Of a stretch of 6,339 nt of DNA, positions 1-6,000 are shown one piece after another. Position numbers and translations under genes: made by a program. The stretch spans positions 1-6,339 of the forward strand of contig DBTL01000148.1 of the NCBI GenBank assembly GCA_002307035.1, read 5' to 3'. The stretch is from Bacteroides sp. UBA1317. Its GTDB lineage: Bacteria; Bacteroidota; Bacteroidia; Bacteroidales; Bacteroidaceae. The notes under the pieces were generated by a model, which saw nothing but the letters and a program-made list of their open reading frames with translations, made no database searches and was not told the DNA's origin. Each line of letters begins with the position of its first letter. Within the stretch, counting starts at the first letter, position 1.

Positions 1-123
1 AAAATCTTTAAGTACTTCCAACGGTCCGAATGACTTTGTCAGATTTGCAATTTCGACAACAATCTCTCTCGCTTCAACTTTAGCCGAATCTTGTAATAAC
101 ACATCTGTTTGTTCTGTTTTCAT
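1..123 (-). CDS. ABC transporter ATP-binding protein (MlaF-type), N-terminal fragment
   Basis: These are the first 41 codons of a gene that runs off the left edge. The translation starts MKTEQTDVLL, has about 20 polar residues, then enters the first strand of an ABC ATPase (VVEIANLTKSFGPLEVLKDF, residues 22-41). The LTKSFG segment, with an aromatic residue before the glycine, is the usual A-loop region that stacks on ATP adenine. Walker A, the signature motif and Walker B would lie outside the window. The start codon overlaps the stop of the upstream permease as ATGA (120-123), which implies translational coupling. Because that partner is an MlaE-family permease, this is most likely the MlaF-like ATPase that powers phospholipid transport between inner and outer membranes. 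The ABC identity is well supported by the start motif and context. The substrate is inferred from the partner only. Confidence 0.85.
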   Translation of the reverse strand, partial: MKTEQTDVLLQDSAKVEAREIVVEIANLTKSFGPLEVLKDF

Positions 124-962
124 AATGCTAGCATATCCGTGATTTGTACTGCGATCATATCAACGATCAAGATTAAGAGAGAAGCCAACACTACAGCCGA
201 ATTTGCTGCTCTTCCCACACTTTCCGTTCCTCGTCCTGCGTTATATCCTTTGTAACAGCCTACCAATCCGATAACTGCTCCAAAGAAGAACGTTTTTATT
301 ACTGCAGGTAATAAATCACCAAAGCCCACACCCTTAAATGCCTGCGAAAAGAATAAGACGAGTGATACATCTCCTTTTATATTAGCACCAAACCAACTGC
401 CTATGATTCCAAGTCCATCAGCATAAAGCACTAACAGAGGAATCATGATCGTAGCAGCCCAAACCCTGGTCACAACCAGAAAACGCATTGGGTGAGTAGA
501 AGATACTTCCATCGCCTCTATTTGCTCAGTTACTTTCATACTACCCAACTCAGCACCCATGCCGGATGCAACCTTACCGGCACAAATGAGTGCCGTTATT
601 ACGGGTCCCATTTCACGAATCAGCGAAATGGCCACCATCCCCGGAAGCATGGTTTCAGCACCAAAGCTCACCAGTGCCGGACGCGACTGGATGGTAAGTA
701 CAAATCCCATAATAAAACCGGTAACTGATATGAGAGACAAGGATTTATAACCGATTGCAAAACATTGATGAAAGAATTCCCGTACTTCGAATTTACGGGA
801 AAACGTCTCTCTCACAAATTTTGTTACAAATAGAACACCATCAGCAAAATCAGTTAAGAAGTTGTTTGCAATTACCGCTTTAGAAAGAGTAGTTTCACTA
901 AGCCTCAGAGCTTGAAGCCGTGCTATTTCTTTCGCTTTTGACACAGGAATTTTAATTTTCAT
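120..962 (-). CDS. mlaE: MlaE-family ABC transporter permease
   Basis: This is a 280-residue inner-membrane permease of the MlaE family, which with an MlaF ATPase and an MCE-domain protein moves phospholipids across the envelope of Gram-negative bacteria. The family signature is clear: VTGFIMGFVLTIQS (residues 80-93), SLIREMGPVITALICAGKV (113-131), AELGSMKVTEQIEAMEV (137-153) and a C-terminal block with YNAGRGTESVGRAANSAVV (240-258). Five or so hydrophobic segments are visible, at about 70-93, 108-130, 160-190, 215-236 and 254-275. The first ~45 residues are polar, slightly longer than in many family members, and hold no signal peptide. The ATG at 960-962 gives a family-like length of roughly 250-280. 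The stop overlaps the start of the ATPase gene. The gene symbol is a family-level assignment, since Bacteroidota often carry more than one MlaE paralogue; which copy this is cannot be told here. Confidence 0.93.
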   Translation of the reverse strand: MKIKIPVSKAKEIARLQALRLSETTLSKAVIANNFLTDFADGVLFVTKFVRETFSRKFEVREFFHQCFAIGYKSLSLISVTGFIMGFVLTIQSRPALVSFGAETMLPGMVAISLIREMGPVITALICAGKVASGMGAELGSMKVTEQIEAMEVSSTHPMRFLVVTRVWAATIMIPLLVLYADGLGIIGSWFGANIKGDVSLVLFFSQAFKGVGFGDLLPAVIKTFFFGAVIGLVGCYKGYNAGRGTESVGRAANSAVVLASLLILIVDMIAVQITDMLAL

Positions 963-1053
963 TTATCGGATAGTTTACGTGTAGTCTTTTTTATATCGTA
1001 TTAGATAAAAATAGAACACATTCAAGCATGCTATAGTTTATCTTTATTAAAAT

Positions 1054-1076
1054 AAATATTTGATTATCAAATATTT
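1054..1076. repeat. Perfect AT-rich palindrome upstream of mlaE
   Basis: AAATATTTGA (1054-1063) and its exact reverse complement TCAAATATTT (1067-1076) are separated by TTA. The site sits about 90-110 bases upstream of the mlaE start codon. The 10-bp arms and short spacer are compatible with an operator for a dimeric regulator or with a cruciform. As an intrinsic terminator it is weak, because the stem holds only two G-C pairs. The repeat is seen directly; any role is unknown, and chance palindromes are more likely in such AT-rich DNA. Confidence 0.5.
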
Positions 1077-1208
1077 GAAAAACACAAAATAGCTATATTA
1101 AATAATAAGTAATAAGAATTTTATTTATCTTATATATTCAGATCACATTACTCTAGTCTGATTCATTCTTTAGAAAACAGCTCCTTTATCTGCAGAAAAC
1201 AGTTATTA

Positions 1209-1306
1209 AGATAGCATAACATCCCCATATTACATACAAAAACATCCCCATGTTGGATATTGCAACATAAGGATGTCTTCATGAGCAACATGGGGATGTT
1301 CTATCT
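1209..1306 (-). terminator. Long hairpin in the gshAB 3' untranslated region, possible terminator
   Basis: Read as minus-strand RNA, unit 4 of the array pairs with unit 1, the two 9-base linkers pair with each other, and unit 3 pairs with unit 2. The loop is 9 bases (1255-1263). Of 37 stem positions, 35 pair (7 as G-U wobbles) and 2 mismatch. A further 6-bp outer stem (1301-1306 with 1209-1214) follows a 3-base bulge at 1215-1217. On the plus strand the wobble positions become A-C mismatches, so the structure belongs to the gshAB transcript. The hairpin starts 12 bases after the gshAB stop, where a transcript end is expected. It lacks a clean U-run directly after the stem, so a terminator role or a 3'-end stabiliser role are both possible. 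Confidence 0.5.
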
Positions 1307-1309
1307 GTA
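1218..1309. repeat. Four-unit 23-bp tandem array of palindromic elements
   Basis: Four copies of an AACAT-N4-ATGTT type palindrome begin at 1218, 1241, 1264 and 1287, exactly 23 bases apart. The 14-base cores are AACATCCCCATATT, AACATCCCCATGTT, AACATAAGGATGTC and AACATGGGGATGTT. Units 2 and 4 are exact reverse complements of each other. The first two units carry CCCC in the centre and the last two carry purines (AAGG, GGGG), so the array is also one large inverted repeat. The 9-base linkers between units are not conserved as direct repeats. The array lies 9 bases beyond the gshAB stop codon. There are no variable spacers of CRISPR type and no coding potential. Confidence 0.85.
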
Positions 1310-1318
1310 GTCTATAGC

Positions 1319-3625
1319 CTAAAGCAATTGATATCCTAAGACATCCATTAGTTTCTCATTCAATTTCCGATTCTTTCCCTTGAATGGATGGCAGTGGATA
1401 TGAATAGCCGGATTGAAATTCAATTCAATGATTGCATAGTTAGTCTTTGATGCTTCTTCTGTATAATCGGGTATCATCATATCAAGACCCGTAATGGAAA
1501 CATTTAAAGCTTGTGCGGCTTGTATGGCTATTTGCTTATAAGAATCGGGTATGTCGTCTGTAAAGTCAATGCTATCGCCGCCGGTACTTATGTTGGAATT
1601 CTCTCGCAAATAAACGGTTTCGCCAGACACGGGTATAGAGTCAAAAGTCTTGCTTTGCGCTTGCAAGAAGATGGCTTCGGCTTCACCCAACTGAATCTTC
1701 TCTAACGGAGTACGATAACCTTTACCACGCAATGGATCTTGATTTTTAATCTCCACCAACTCTCTAATAGAGCGCATGCCATCACCGGTTACATTGGCAG
1801 GTACACGATGCAGAATGCCTACAACCTCACCTTTCAACACAAAAAAACGATATTCTTTCCCTGCAACAAACTCTTCGATCAGGATGGTAGAATCATGCTG
1901 AAATGCAATGTCGATAGCCCGCTGAAAAGTAGCCTCATCCCTATTCTCTTTTAGTATGGTTATTCCGGTTCCAAAATTGGTTTGATTGGGTTTGATAACT
2001 ACAGGCCGGCCTTGGAGACGTAAGAAATCGGCTTTCGCCACTTCTGCCCGGGTGTACTCCTCTCCTTTCGGAACTCGGATGTCGTGCTCCTCTAGAATTT
2101 TCTTAGTAACCAGTTTATTTTCCATTGCCAATATGCTGGCGTAATTATCCAATGAGGTCTTAGTGGCCTGTTTCACATACTGGATGTTGTCATTCTTTTC
2201 GAGTCGGATAAAGTTCTCTTTTCGATCCATTATATCGAAAGAGACACCCCTTCTTATGGCTTCACGCAGCAGTAATTGAGTGGAGAGTTCCATATCTTCC
2301 AAGCCAATAAAGTTATAGTTTTTCTGTTGACTTTCGCGAAGGTAATTGGCAGCCTTTTCGATATGATAGGGAATATAACCCACAGCATGAACTCCATTGA
2401 GCACCTCGTAAACTTTGCGTTTGTCAGGATGCTCAACCAACTTCATGGCATGCGACAATGAATCGAGGTATTCACCCTTGCTTATTTCGAGTTTTCCGAA
2501 TAAAGCGATTATTTCCTGAATCTGTGTTTTAGCTTTGTGCCAAATATTCATCTGTTCGCCCTTCTCCTCAAACACGCAGGGCAATTCATCTAACCCATAC
2601 AGGGCCACGCATCCGTAATATTTGTTGGCTTTTGCCTGAGCCTCCGCATCAAAACAATCCGGTTCCTCGCTCAACAATCCATATAGAGCCAACGCATGTA
2701 AGAAAGAGAGTTCGTCTTCGGTTATCCCGGCTTTGCTCAATGGGTCAATATCGATAAACCGAAGTTCAACATAAGAGATATGCTCCGGACCCTTCACGAA
2801 TTTAGGTCGCACCGGAGAATACAATTCCTTAAAGGAGGCTATTTGTTGCTCTTTTATCATTTGCTCAACACTGCTTCTGAAACTCGTGACCGAGCTGTAA
2901 TCCGGATACAGATCACTAATATTTCGATACCCGTAGCAACTGTTTCGAATGGAAAGAGCCACTACATGCCTATTGATGGTATATGGTGCAAGTTTACATT
3001 TAAGCTCCAACGAAGAATCAACCACGGGGCTATTGCCATAAAGCAAGACGTATAACCAGCGAAAGCGAAGCATTTGCCGAACTGTTTTCAGATAGACTTC
3101 ATCTTTAAATTCTTCGTACGATAATGAAGGGTTGATTTTGCGATAAAGCATTTCCAATAACTTCTCACTATAAGAGAGATTAAAATGAATGCCGGAAATT
3201 AATTGAGTTCTCGATCCATATTTCTTGGCAAGAAACTCCCTGTAATGTTGCGCCGCCTTTCCCTCTTCGTCATATTGGGCAATAGGTATCTGCTCATCGT
3301 CCGGCAAAATAGGCGGAATGCTTTGGGGCCACAAGTATTCATCGATCAATTCCAGACTAACAATGTCATGAATAGTCTCCACAAAACCAATTGTTTGCTT
3401 GATGTCAGGCAATGGAGGAGTAATCATTTCGACCTGACTTTCTGAAAAATCAGTTGTGATATAAGGGTGCTTCATTTTGCTACCAAAAACCTTTGGGTGA
3501 GGAGTTTGAGCCAACTTCCCATCCTTATCCACACGAATATTCTCTTTCTCAAGACCAAATAATGCGTCTACCCAGATATTTCCTTTTAATAACTGATCTG
3601 CCGATTTAAATAGTTCCTCTTTCAT
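1319..3625 (-). CDS. gshAB: Bifunctional glutamate-cysteine ligase / glutathione synthetase (GshAB/GshF)
   Basis: One 768-residue cytoplasmic protein carries both ATP-dependent steps of glutathione synthesis: glutamate plus cysteine to gamma-glutamylcysteine, then addition of glycine. The N-terminal ligase domain (about 1-450) shows FGLEKENIRV (23-32), HPYITTDFSESQVEMITP (53-70), the SGIHFNLSYS segment (144-153) and YVELRFIDIDPLSKAGI (285-301). The C-terminal ATP-grasp domain (about 490-768) shows RPVVIKPNQTNFGTGI (540-555), IEEFVAGKEYRFFV (583-596), TGLDMMIPDY (712-721) and the metal/substrate-binding end ELNFNPAIHIHCHPFKGKNR (734-753). The length matches known fused enzymes of Streptococcus, Listeria and Pasteurella (about 750-780), and no key block is missing. 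It begins 3 bases after the stop of the MATE gene, so the two are almost surely cotranscribed. The fused form is patchily distributed among bacteria, which fits horizontal spread in the family, though base use here looks like that of its neighbours. Confidence 0.97.
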   Translation of the reverse strand: MKEELFKSADQLLKGNIWVDALFGLEKENIRVDKDGKLAQTPHPKVFGSKMKHPYITTDFSESQVEMITPPLPDIKQTIGFVETIHDIVSLELIDEYLWPQSIPPILPDDEQIPIAQYDEEGKAAQHYREFLAKKYGSRTQLISGIHFNLSYSEKLLEMLYRKINPSLSYEEFKDEVYLKTVRQMLRFRWLYVLLYGNSPVVDSSLELKCKLAPYTINRHVVALSIRNSCYGYRNISDLYPDYSSVTSFRSSVEQMIKEQQIASFKELYSPVRPKFVKGPEHISYVELRFIDIDPLSKAGITEDELSFLHALALYGLLSEEPDCFDAEAQAKANKYYGCVALYGLDELPCVFEEKGEQMNIWHKAKTQIQEIIALFGKLEISKGEYLDSLSHAMKLVEHPDKRKVYEVLNGVHAVGYIPYHIEKAANYLRESQQKNYNFIGLEDMELSTQLLLREAIRRGVSFDIMDRKENFIRLEKNDNIQYVKQATKTSLDNYASILAMENKLVTKKILEEHDIRVPKGEEYTRAEVAKADFLRLQGRPVVIKPNQTNFGTGITILKENRDEATFQRAIDIAFQHDSTILIEEFVAGKEYRFFVLKGEVVGILHRVPANVTGDGMRSIRELVEIKNQDPLRGKGYRTPLEKIQLGEAEAIFLQAQSKTFDSIPVSGETVYLRENSNISTGGDSIDFTDDIPDSYKQIAIQAAQALNVSITGLDMMIPDYTEEASKTNYAIIELNFNPAIHIHCHPFKGKNRKLNEKLMDVLGYQLL

Positions 3626-3628
3626 ATC

Positions 3629-4993
3629 TTAATTTGAATGATGTTTTTTAATAAATAGTTTAAAAAGAACGATGTACAGTGTCACCAGTACTACTCCTTT
3701 TGCAATGCTGCTTATGCTGATGCTCCACCAAACAGACGAGAGCGAATGTTGCCAAAAGTCAATAAAAATAAGAGCCATGGGAATTCGGAGTACTGTAAAC
3801 AGGATTCCTGTAATTGCCGGAATATTTGTCCGCCCCCAACCAAAGAAAGCCCCGGTAGCCATTAACTCCATGCACATAAAAAGTTGAGAAAAGCCCAGAA
3901 TAGTTAAATACTCCCGTCCCATAGCTATGCTCTCAGTATCACTTAAAAAGAGAGAGAACAAAAAGCCCGGAAAAGCAATCAACAAAACTGAGGTGACAGT
4001 ACCAATCACAAAAGCAAGGAACATTCCGGAACGAAAGACTGTCCACTGTTTCCGATAATCCTTTGCTCCGTAAGCCTGCCCTGAAATGGTTGATAAAGCC
4101 GAAACAAATCCACCTGCCGTCATAAACGAAATTGCTTCAATCTGTATCCCCACCTTTTGAACAGCGATGGCTGTGGCACCCCAATCACTAATGATACGAG
4201 CCATCATAATAGCCACAGCGGTGAAAGAAATGCGCTGAATAGTGGGACTCAACCCCAACTTTAGAATATCTTTCAGCAATGCATATTGATACGTGGTGCC
4301 CATGGGCTTCAAATCGTCTGTCTTATTCAATTTTCGGTAGAATAGCAAAGTAGCAGTTGCCTGAGATAGAATAGTGGCAATAGCCGCCCCTCTGATGCCT
4401 AAACCAATCTGAAATATAAAAATATAATCTAGCAAGATATTCATCATCAATGCAGTTGCATTAATACGAAATGGGGATCGACTATCTCCGTAACCAATGA
4501 ATACGCTGGTGAAAAATAAATTTTGAAACAAGAAAGGAATGCTCGTAGCGATCAATAACAAATAATCCGTTGCAATCTTCTCAATTGCAGGATTATTCAA
4601 TTGAATCAACCCAATCAAATAGGTTCTGCTAATAATCAACAAAACACTACAGAGTAAAGCTAGCGTGATAACAGCCCATATACCATTCTTGACATAACTC
4701 TTCGCAAGATGTATATTGCCTTCACCAATAGCATGGGAGACTTTTATTCCTGCACCAACTGTCAATAGAGAAGATACGCCCCAACTTAAATTCATATAAA
4801 ATCCGGCTGAACCCACCGCAGCAACGGCCTCACTGCCGAACTTACCAACAAAGATTATATTGATAGAATTATAGGCCATAGTCATAAAGGAAGATGCAAT
4901 GACGGGCAATGCCAGCCGCACTAATTGAATGGTAATCAGATTAGGTCGAGCTCTGTTTACTGCCACTGAAAAGTCTTTGCTATGTAATGCCAT
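3629..4993 (-). CDS. MATE-family efflux transporter
   Basis: This is an inner-membrane antiporter of the MATE (MatE/NorM/DinF) family, which expels cationic drugs or other small molecules using Na+ or H+ gradients. From the chosen ATG the protein is 454 residues, the usual family length, with about 12 hydrophobic helices in two similar halves. Family-typical segments include LALPVIASSFMTMAYNSIN and IIFVGKFGSEAVAAVG near the N-terminus, GYGDSRSPFRINA in the first half, and ISGQAYGAKDYRKQ and GWGRTNIPAI in the second. The C-terminus is basic (KKHHSN). The frame stays open upstream to a TTG at 5101 (490 residues; first ATG at 5095), but the extra residues are not membrane-like and have no family counterpart, so the ATG at 4991-4993 is preferred. 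It precedes gshAB by 3 bases, suggesting a joint role with glutathione, for example export of a thiol or a conjugate. That is inference; the substrate cannot be read from sequence. Confidence 0.92.
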   Translation of the reverse strand: MALHSKDFSVAVNRARPNLITIQLVRLALPVIASSFMTMAYNSINIIFVGKFGSEAVAAVGSAGFYMNLSWGVSSLLTVGAGIKVSHAIGEGNIHLAKSYVKNGIWAVITLALLCSVLLIISRTYLIGLIQLNNPAIEKIATDYLLLIATSIPFLFQNLFFTSVFIGYGDSRSPFRINATALMMNILLDYIFIFQIGLGIRGAAIATILSQATATLLFYRKLNKTDDLKPMGTTYQYALLKDILKLGLSPTIQRISFTAVAIMMARIISDWGATAIAVQKVGIQIEAISFMTAGGFVSALSTISGQAYGAKDYRKQWTVFRSGMFLAFVIGTVTSVLLIAFPGFLFSLFLSDTESIAMGREYLTILGFSQLFMCMELMATGAFFGWGRTNIPAITGILFTVLRIPMALIFIDFWQHSLSSVWWSISISSIAKGVVLVTLYIVLFKLFIKKHHSN

Positions 4994-5108
4994 ATCTGTT
5001 GTTACTGATTCTCTTTTAATTATATAGACGCCGGTTTCTTGAAAAAGACGCAAAAATCGGACTGGAAATGTTTTATCTAACAAGAACACACACATTAGCA
5101 AAGTGTTT

Positions 5109-5196
5109 CAACTGCACGGTTCAGTTGCTTCAACAGAACGGTTCAGTTGATGCAAGAGAACGTCATAGTTGAAGCAACTGCACCGTTCAGATTTCA
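5109..5196. repeat. Four-unit 22-bp palindromic tandem array, also a long inverted repeat
   Basis: Four 22-base units start at 5109, 5131, 5153 and 5175. The shared core reads CAAC, two to three variable bases, then ACGGTTCAGTTG. Units 1 and 2 have the core ACGGTTCAGTTG identically (5116-5127 and 5138-5149); units 3 and 4 are degenerate. Unit 1 is itself palindromic (CAACTG at 5109-5114, CAGTTG at 5122-5127). At larger scale 5112-5134 and 5168-5190 are inverted repeats, matching at 21 of 23 positions, with weaker pairing in the centre. A 7-base direct repeat TTTCAAC flanks the array (5106-5112 and 5192-5198). It lies between the divergent MATE-gshAB operon and the sigma factor gene, about 116 bases upstream of the MATE start. 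Confidence 0.85.
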
Positions 5197-5269
5197 ACTT
5201 GATGATTAAATGTAACCCCTTACTTAGCAAAAGTCGCTTGCCAGCAGTTTCTGAAAATACGATCAAATA

Positions 5270-5301
5270 TTTCTGAAGATTAATTCTTTATTCTACTTTT
5301 G
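5270..5301 (+). promoter_or_regulatory. Candidate Bacteroides-type promoter of the sigma factor gene
   Basis: TACTTTTG at 5294-5301 is an exact match to TAnnTTTG, the -7 element known for the primary sigma factor of Bacteroides. A poor -33 candidate, TTTCTG (5270-5275), lies 18 bases before it; the consensus is TTTG at about 19-21. Transcription would start near 5308, leaving a leader of about 86 bases before the ATG at 5394. The -7 match is seen directly; promoter activity is inferred. Confidence 0.5.
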
Positions 5302-5312
5302 TGATCGGATAA

Positions 5313-5346
5313 GCTTAGAAAGCCAAAAAGTTCGCTTTTCATAAGC
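5313..5346 (+). promoter_or_regulatory. Hairpin in the sigma factor mRNA leader
   Basis: GCTTA (5313-5317) pairs with TAAGC (5342-5346), and GAAAGC (5318-5323) pairs with GCTTTTC (5334-5340). There are single-base bulges at 5336 and 5341, and the loop is 10 bases (5324-5333). The 11-bp stem lies just downstream of the predicted transcription start and ends 47 bases before the start codon. It could influence mRNA stability or translation of the sigma factor. No known riboswitch was recognised. Confidence 0.35.
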
Positions 5347-5393
5347 CCGACTTGGGATTCACAAATTTCTGAATTACAGTAAAGAATAAAATT

Positions 5394-5969
5394 ATGGATC
5401 ATAATACTGAATCAATTTGGCGGGCATGCTCGGACCAACTAAAAGTCTACATAGTCAAGCGAATGCCGGAAGCCTCACTTGCTGATGATATTCTACAAGA
5501 AGTCTTCATCAAAATACACGAAAATATTCATTCGATAAAAGACGACACAAAGATCTGTATCTGGGTATATCAGATAGCCAAAAACACCATCAACGATTAC
5601 TATCGCAAACAAAAGATACAACTTTCGGATATTGAAGTGATTCCTGAAGAAGAATTAAATGCTATTGATGATGTGGAGAGCCAAACAGCAGAGAACCAAA
5701 TAGAGCAAATAGCATCGGGCCTACAAAAAATGATCAACTCTCTACCGGAAAAATATGCTCAGGCACTAAAAATGGTGGAACTTCAGGGGTTATCCCAGAC
5801 TCAGTTAGCCAAAGAGTTGAACATCTCAGTGTCTGGTGCAAAGTCGCGCGTTCAGCGTGGAAGGCAAATGCTAAAAGATGCCCTGATGAACTGTTGTCAC
5901 TACGAGTTTGATAAATATGGCACTATTATTTCTTATCACCCGAAAAGCTGCTGTTGCTGTAGCAAGTAA
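5394..5969 (+). CDS. sigZ: ECF RNA polymerase sigma factor, SigZ-like, with cysteine-rich tail
   Basis: This is a 191-residue extracytoplasmic-function sigma factor that would direct RNA polymerase to a small regulon. Region 2 spans about residues 8-74, with ADDILQEVFIKIHENI (30-45) for core binding and WVYQIAKNTINDYYRKQK (57-74) for -10 recognition. A linker of acidic residues (about 77-104) follows. Region 4 (about 105-162) has INSLPEKYAQALKMVELQG and the helix-turn-helix QTQLAKELNISVSGAKSRVQ (135-154) for -35 recognition. After region 4 comes a 25-residue tail, CCHYEFDKYGTIISYHP then a run of four cysteines (Cys167, 168 and 186-189). A CCH-EFD-x-YG tail with terminal cysteines is what I recall of SigZ-type sigma factors; this supports the name but was not searched. 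No anti-sigma gene is adjacent, unlike many ECF loci. The tail could bind metal or react with oxidants or thiols, which is inference. The ATG at 5394 gives a full region 2. Confidence 0.88.
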   Translation: MDHNTESIWRACSDQLKVYIVKRMPEASLADDILQEVFIKIHENIHSIKDDTKICIWVYQIAKNTINDYYRKQKIQLSDIEVIPEEELNAIDDVESQTAENQIEQIASGLQKMINSLPEKYAQALKMVELQGLSQTQLAKELNISVSGAKSRVQRGRQMLKDALMNCCHYEFDKYGTIISYHPKSCCCCSK

Positions 5970-5978
5970 ACAGCAACA
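5952..5978. terminator. Possible hairpin at the convergent gene ends
   Basis: TGTTGCTG (5952-5959) pairs perfectly with CAGCAACA (5971-5978) across an 11-base loop. The stem spans the last codons and stop of the sigma factor gene and the start of the 31-base gap to the convergent ferredoxin gene. No U-run follows on the plus strand. On the minus strand a short T stretch (TTTTCG) follows a few bases later. A shared terminator is plausible by position but weak by sequence. Confidence 0.3.
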
Positions 5979-6000
5979 CAATCAGAATCCTCTTATAAAT

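Larger units (their letters stand above)
963..1318. other. AT-rich intergenic region between gshAB and the mlaE operon
   Basis: No convincing coding region lies in these 356 bases. The part next to gshAB (about 1209-1306) is a palindromic array and hairpin, listed separately. The middle (about 1040-1140) is extremely AT-rich and carries the palindrome at 1054-1076. The promoter of the leftward mlaE operon should lie here. A weak sigma70-like candidate on the minus strand is TTGAAT (1025 to 1020), a 16-base spacer, then TAATAC (1003 to 998); no exact TAnnTTTG box was found, so this is a guess. A 9-base direct repeat AGAAAACAG occurs at 1172-1180 and 1194-1202, 22 bases apart, with no assigned role. 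Confidence 0.6.

Noticed and set aside
492..750. Two plus-strand open frames opposite mlaE
   Set aside because: They lie entirely within the strongly conserved MlaE coding sequence and have low-quality, non-family translations; they are shadows.
1218..1309. CRISPR array at the 23-bp repeats
   Set aside because: Units abut with 9-base linkers instead of 25-40 base unique spacers, and no cas gene is present.
1511..3445. Several plus-strand and one minus-strand short open frames inside gshAB
   Set aside because: All overlap a complete, well-conserved gshAB frame and show no domain or start context of their own.
3672..3887. Plus-strand open frame opposite the 3' end of the MATE gene
   Set aside because: It is antisense to conserved transmembrane coding sequence and its translation is not recognisable.
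5041..5100. TATATAAT with an upstream TTTTTGC as a MATE promoter on the minus strand (around 5016-5060)
   Set aside because: The spacing of about 24 bases does not fit the Bacteroides consensus or a standard sigma70 promoter, so it was not listed as a feature.
4994..5101. N-terminal extension of the MATE protein to a TTG at 5101 (36 extra residues)
   Set aside because: The frame is open, but the first ATG is only at 5095, the extra residues do not resemble the family, and the ATG at 4993 gives the usual length of about 454. It cannot be fully excluded.
5106..5198. Insertion sequence or complete transposon
   Set aside because: There is no transposase, and the inverted repeat is only about 80 bases. 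The TTTCAAC flanks may be a partial fifth repeat unit, so a mobile origin is kept only as an alternative.
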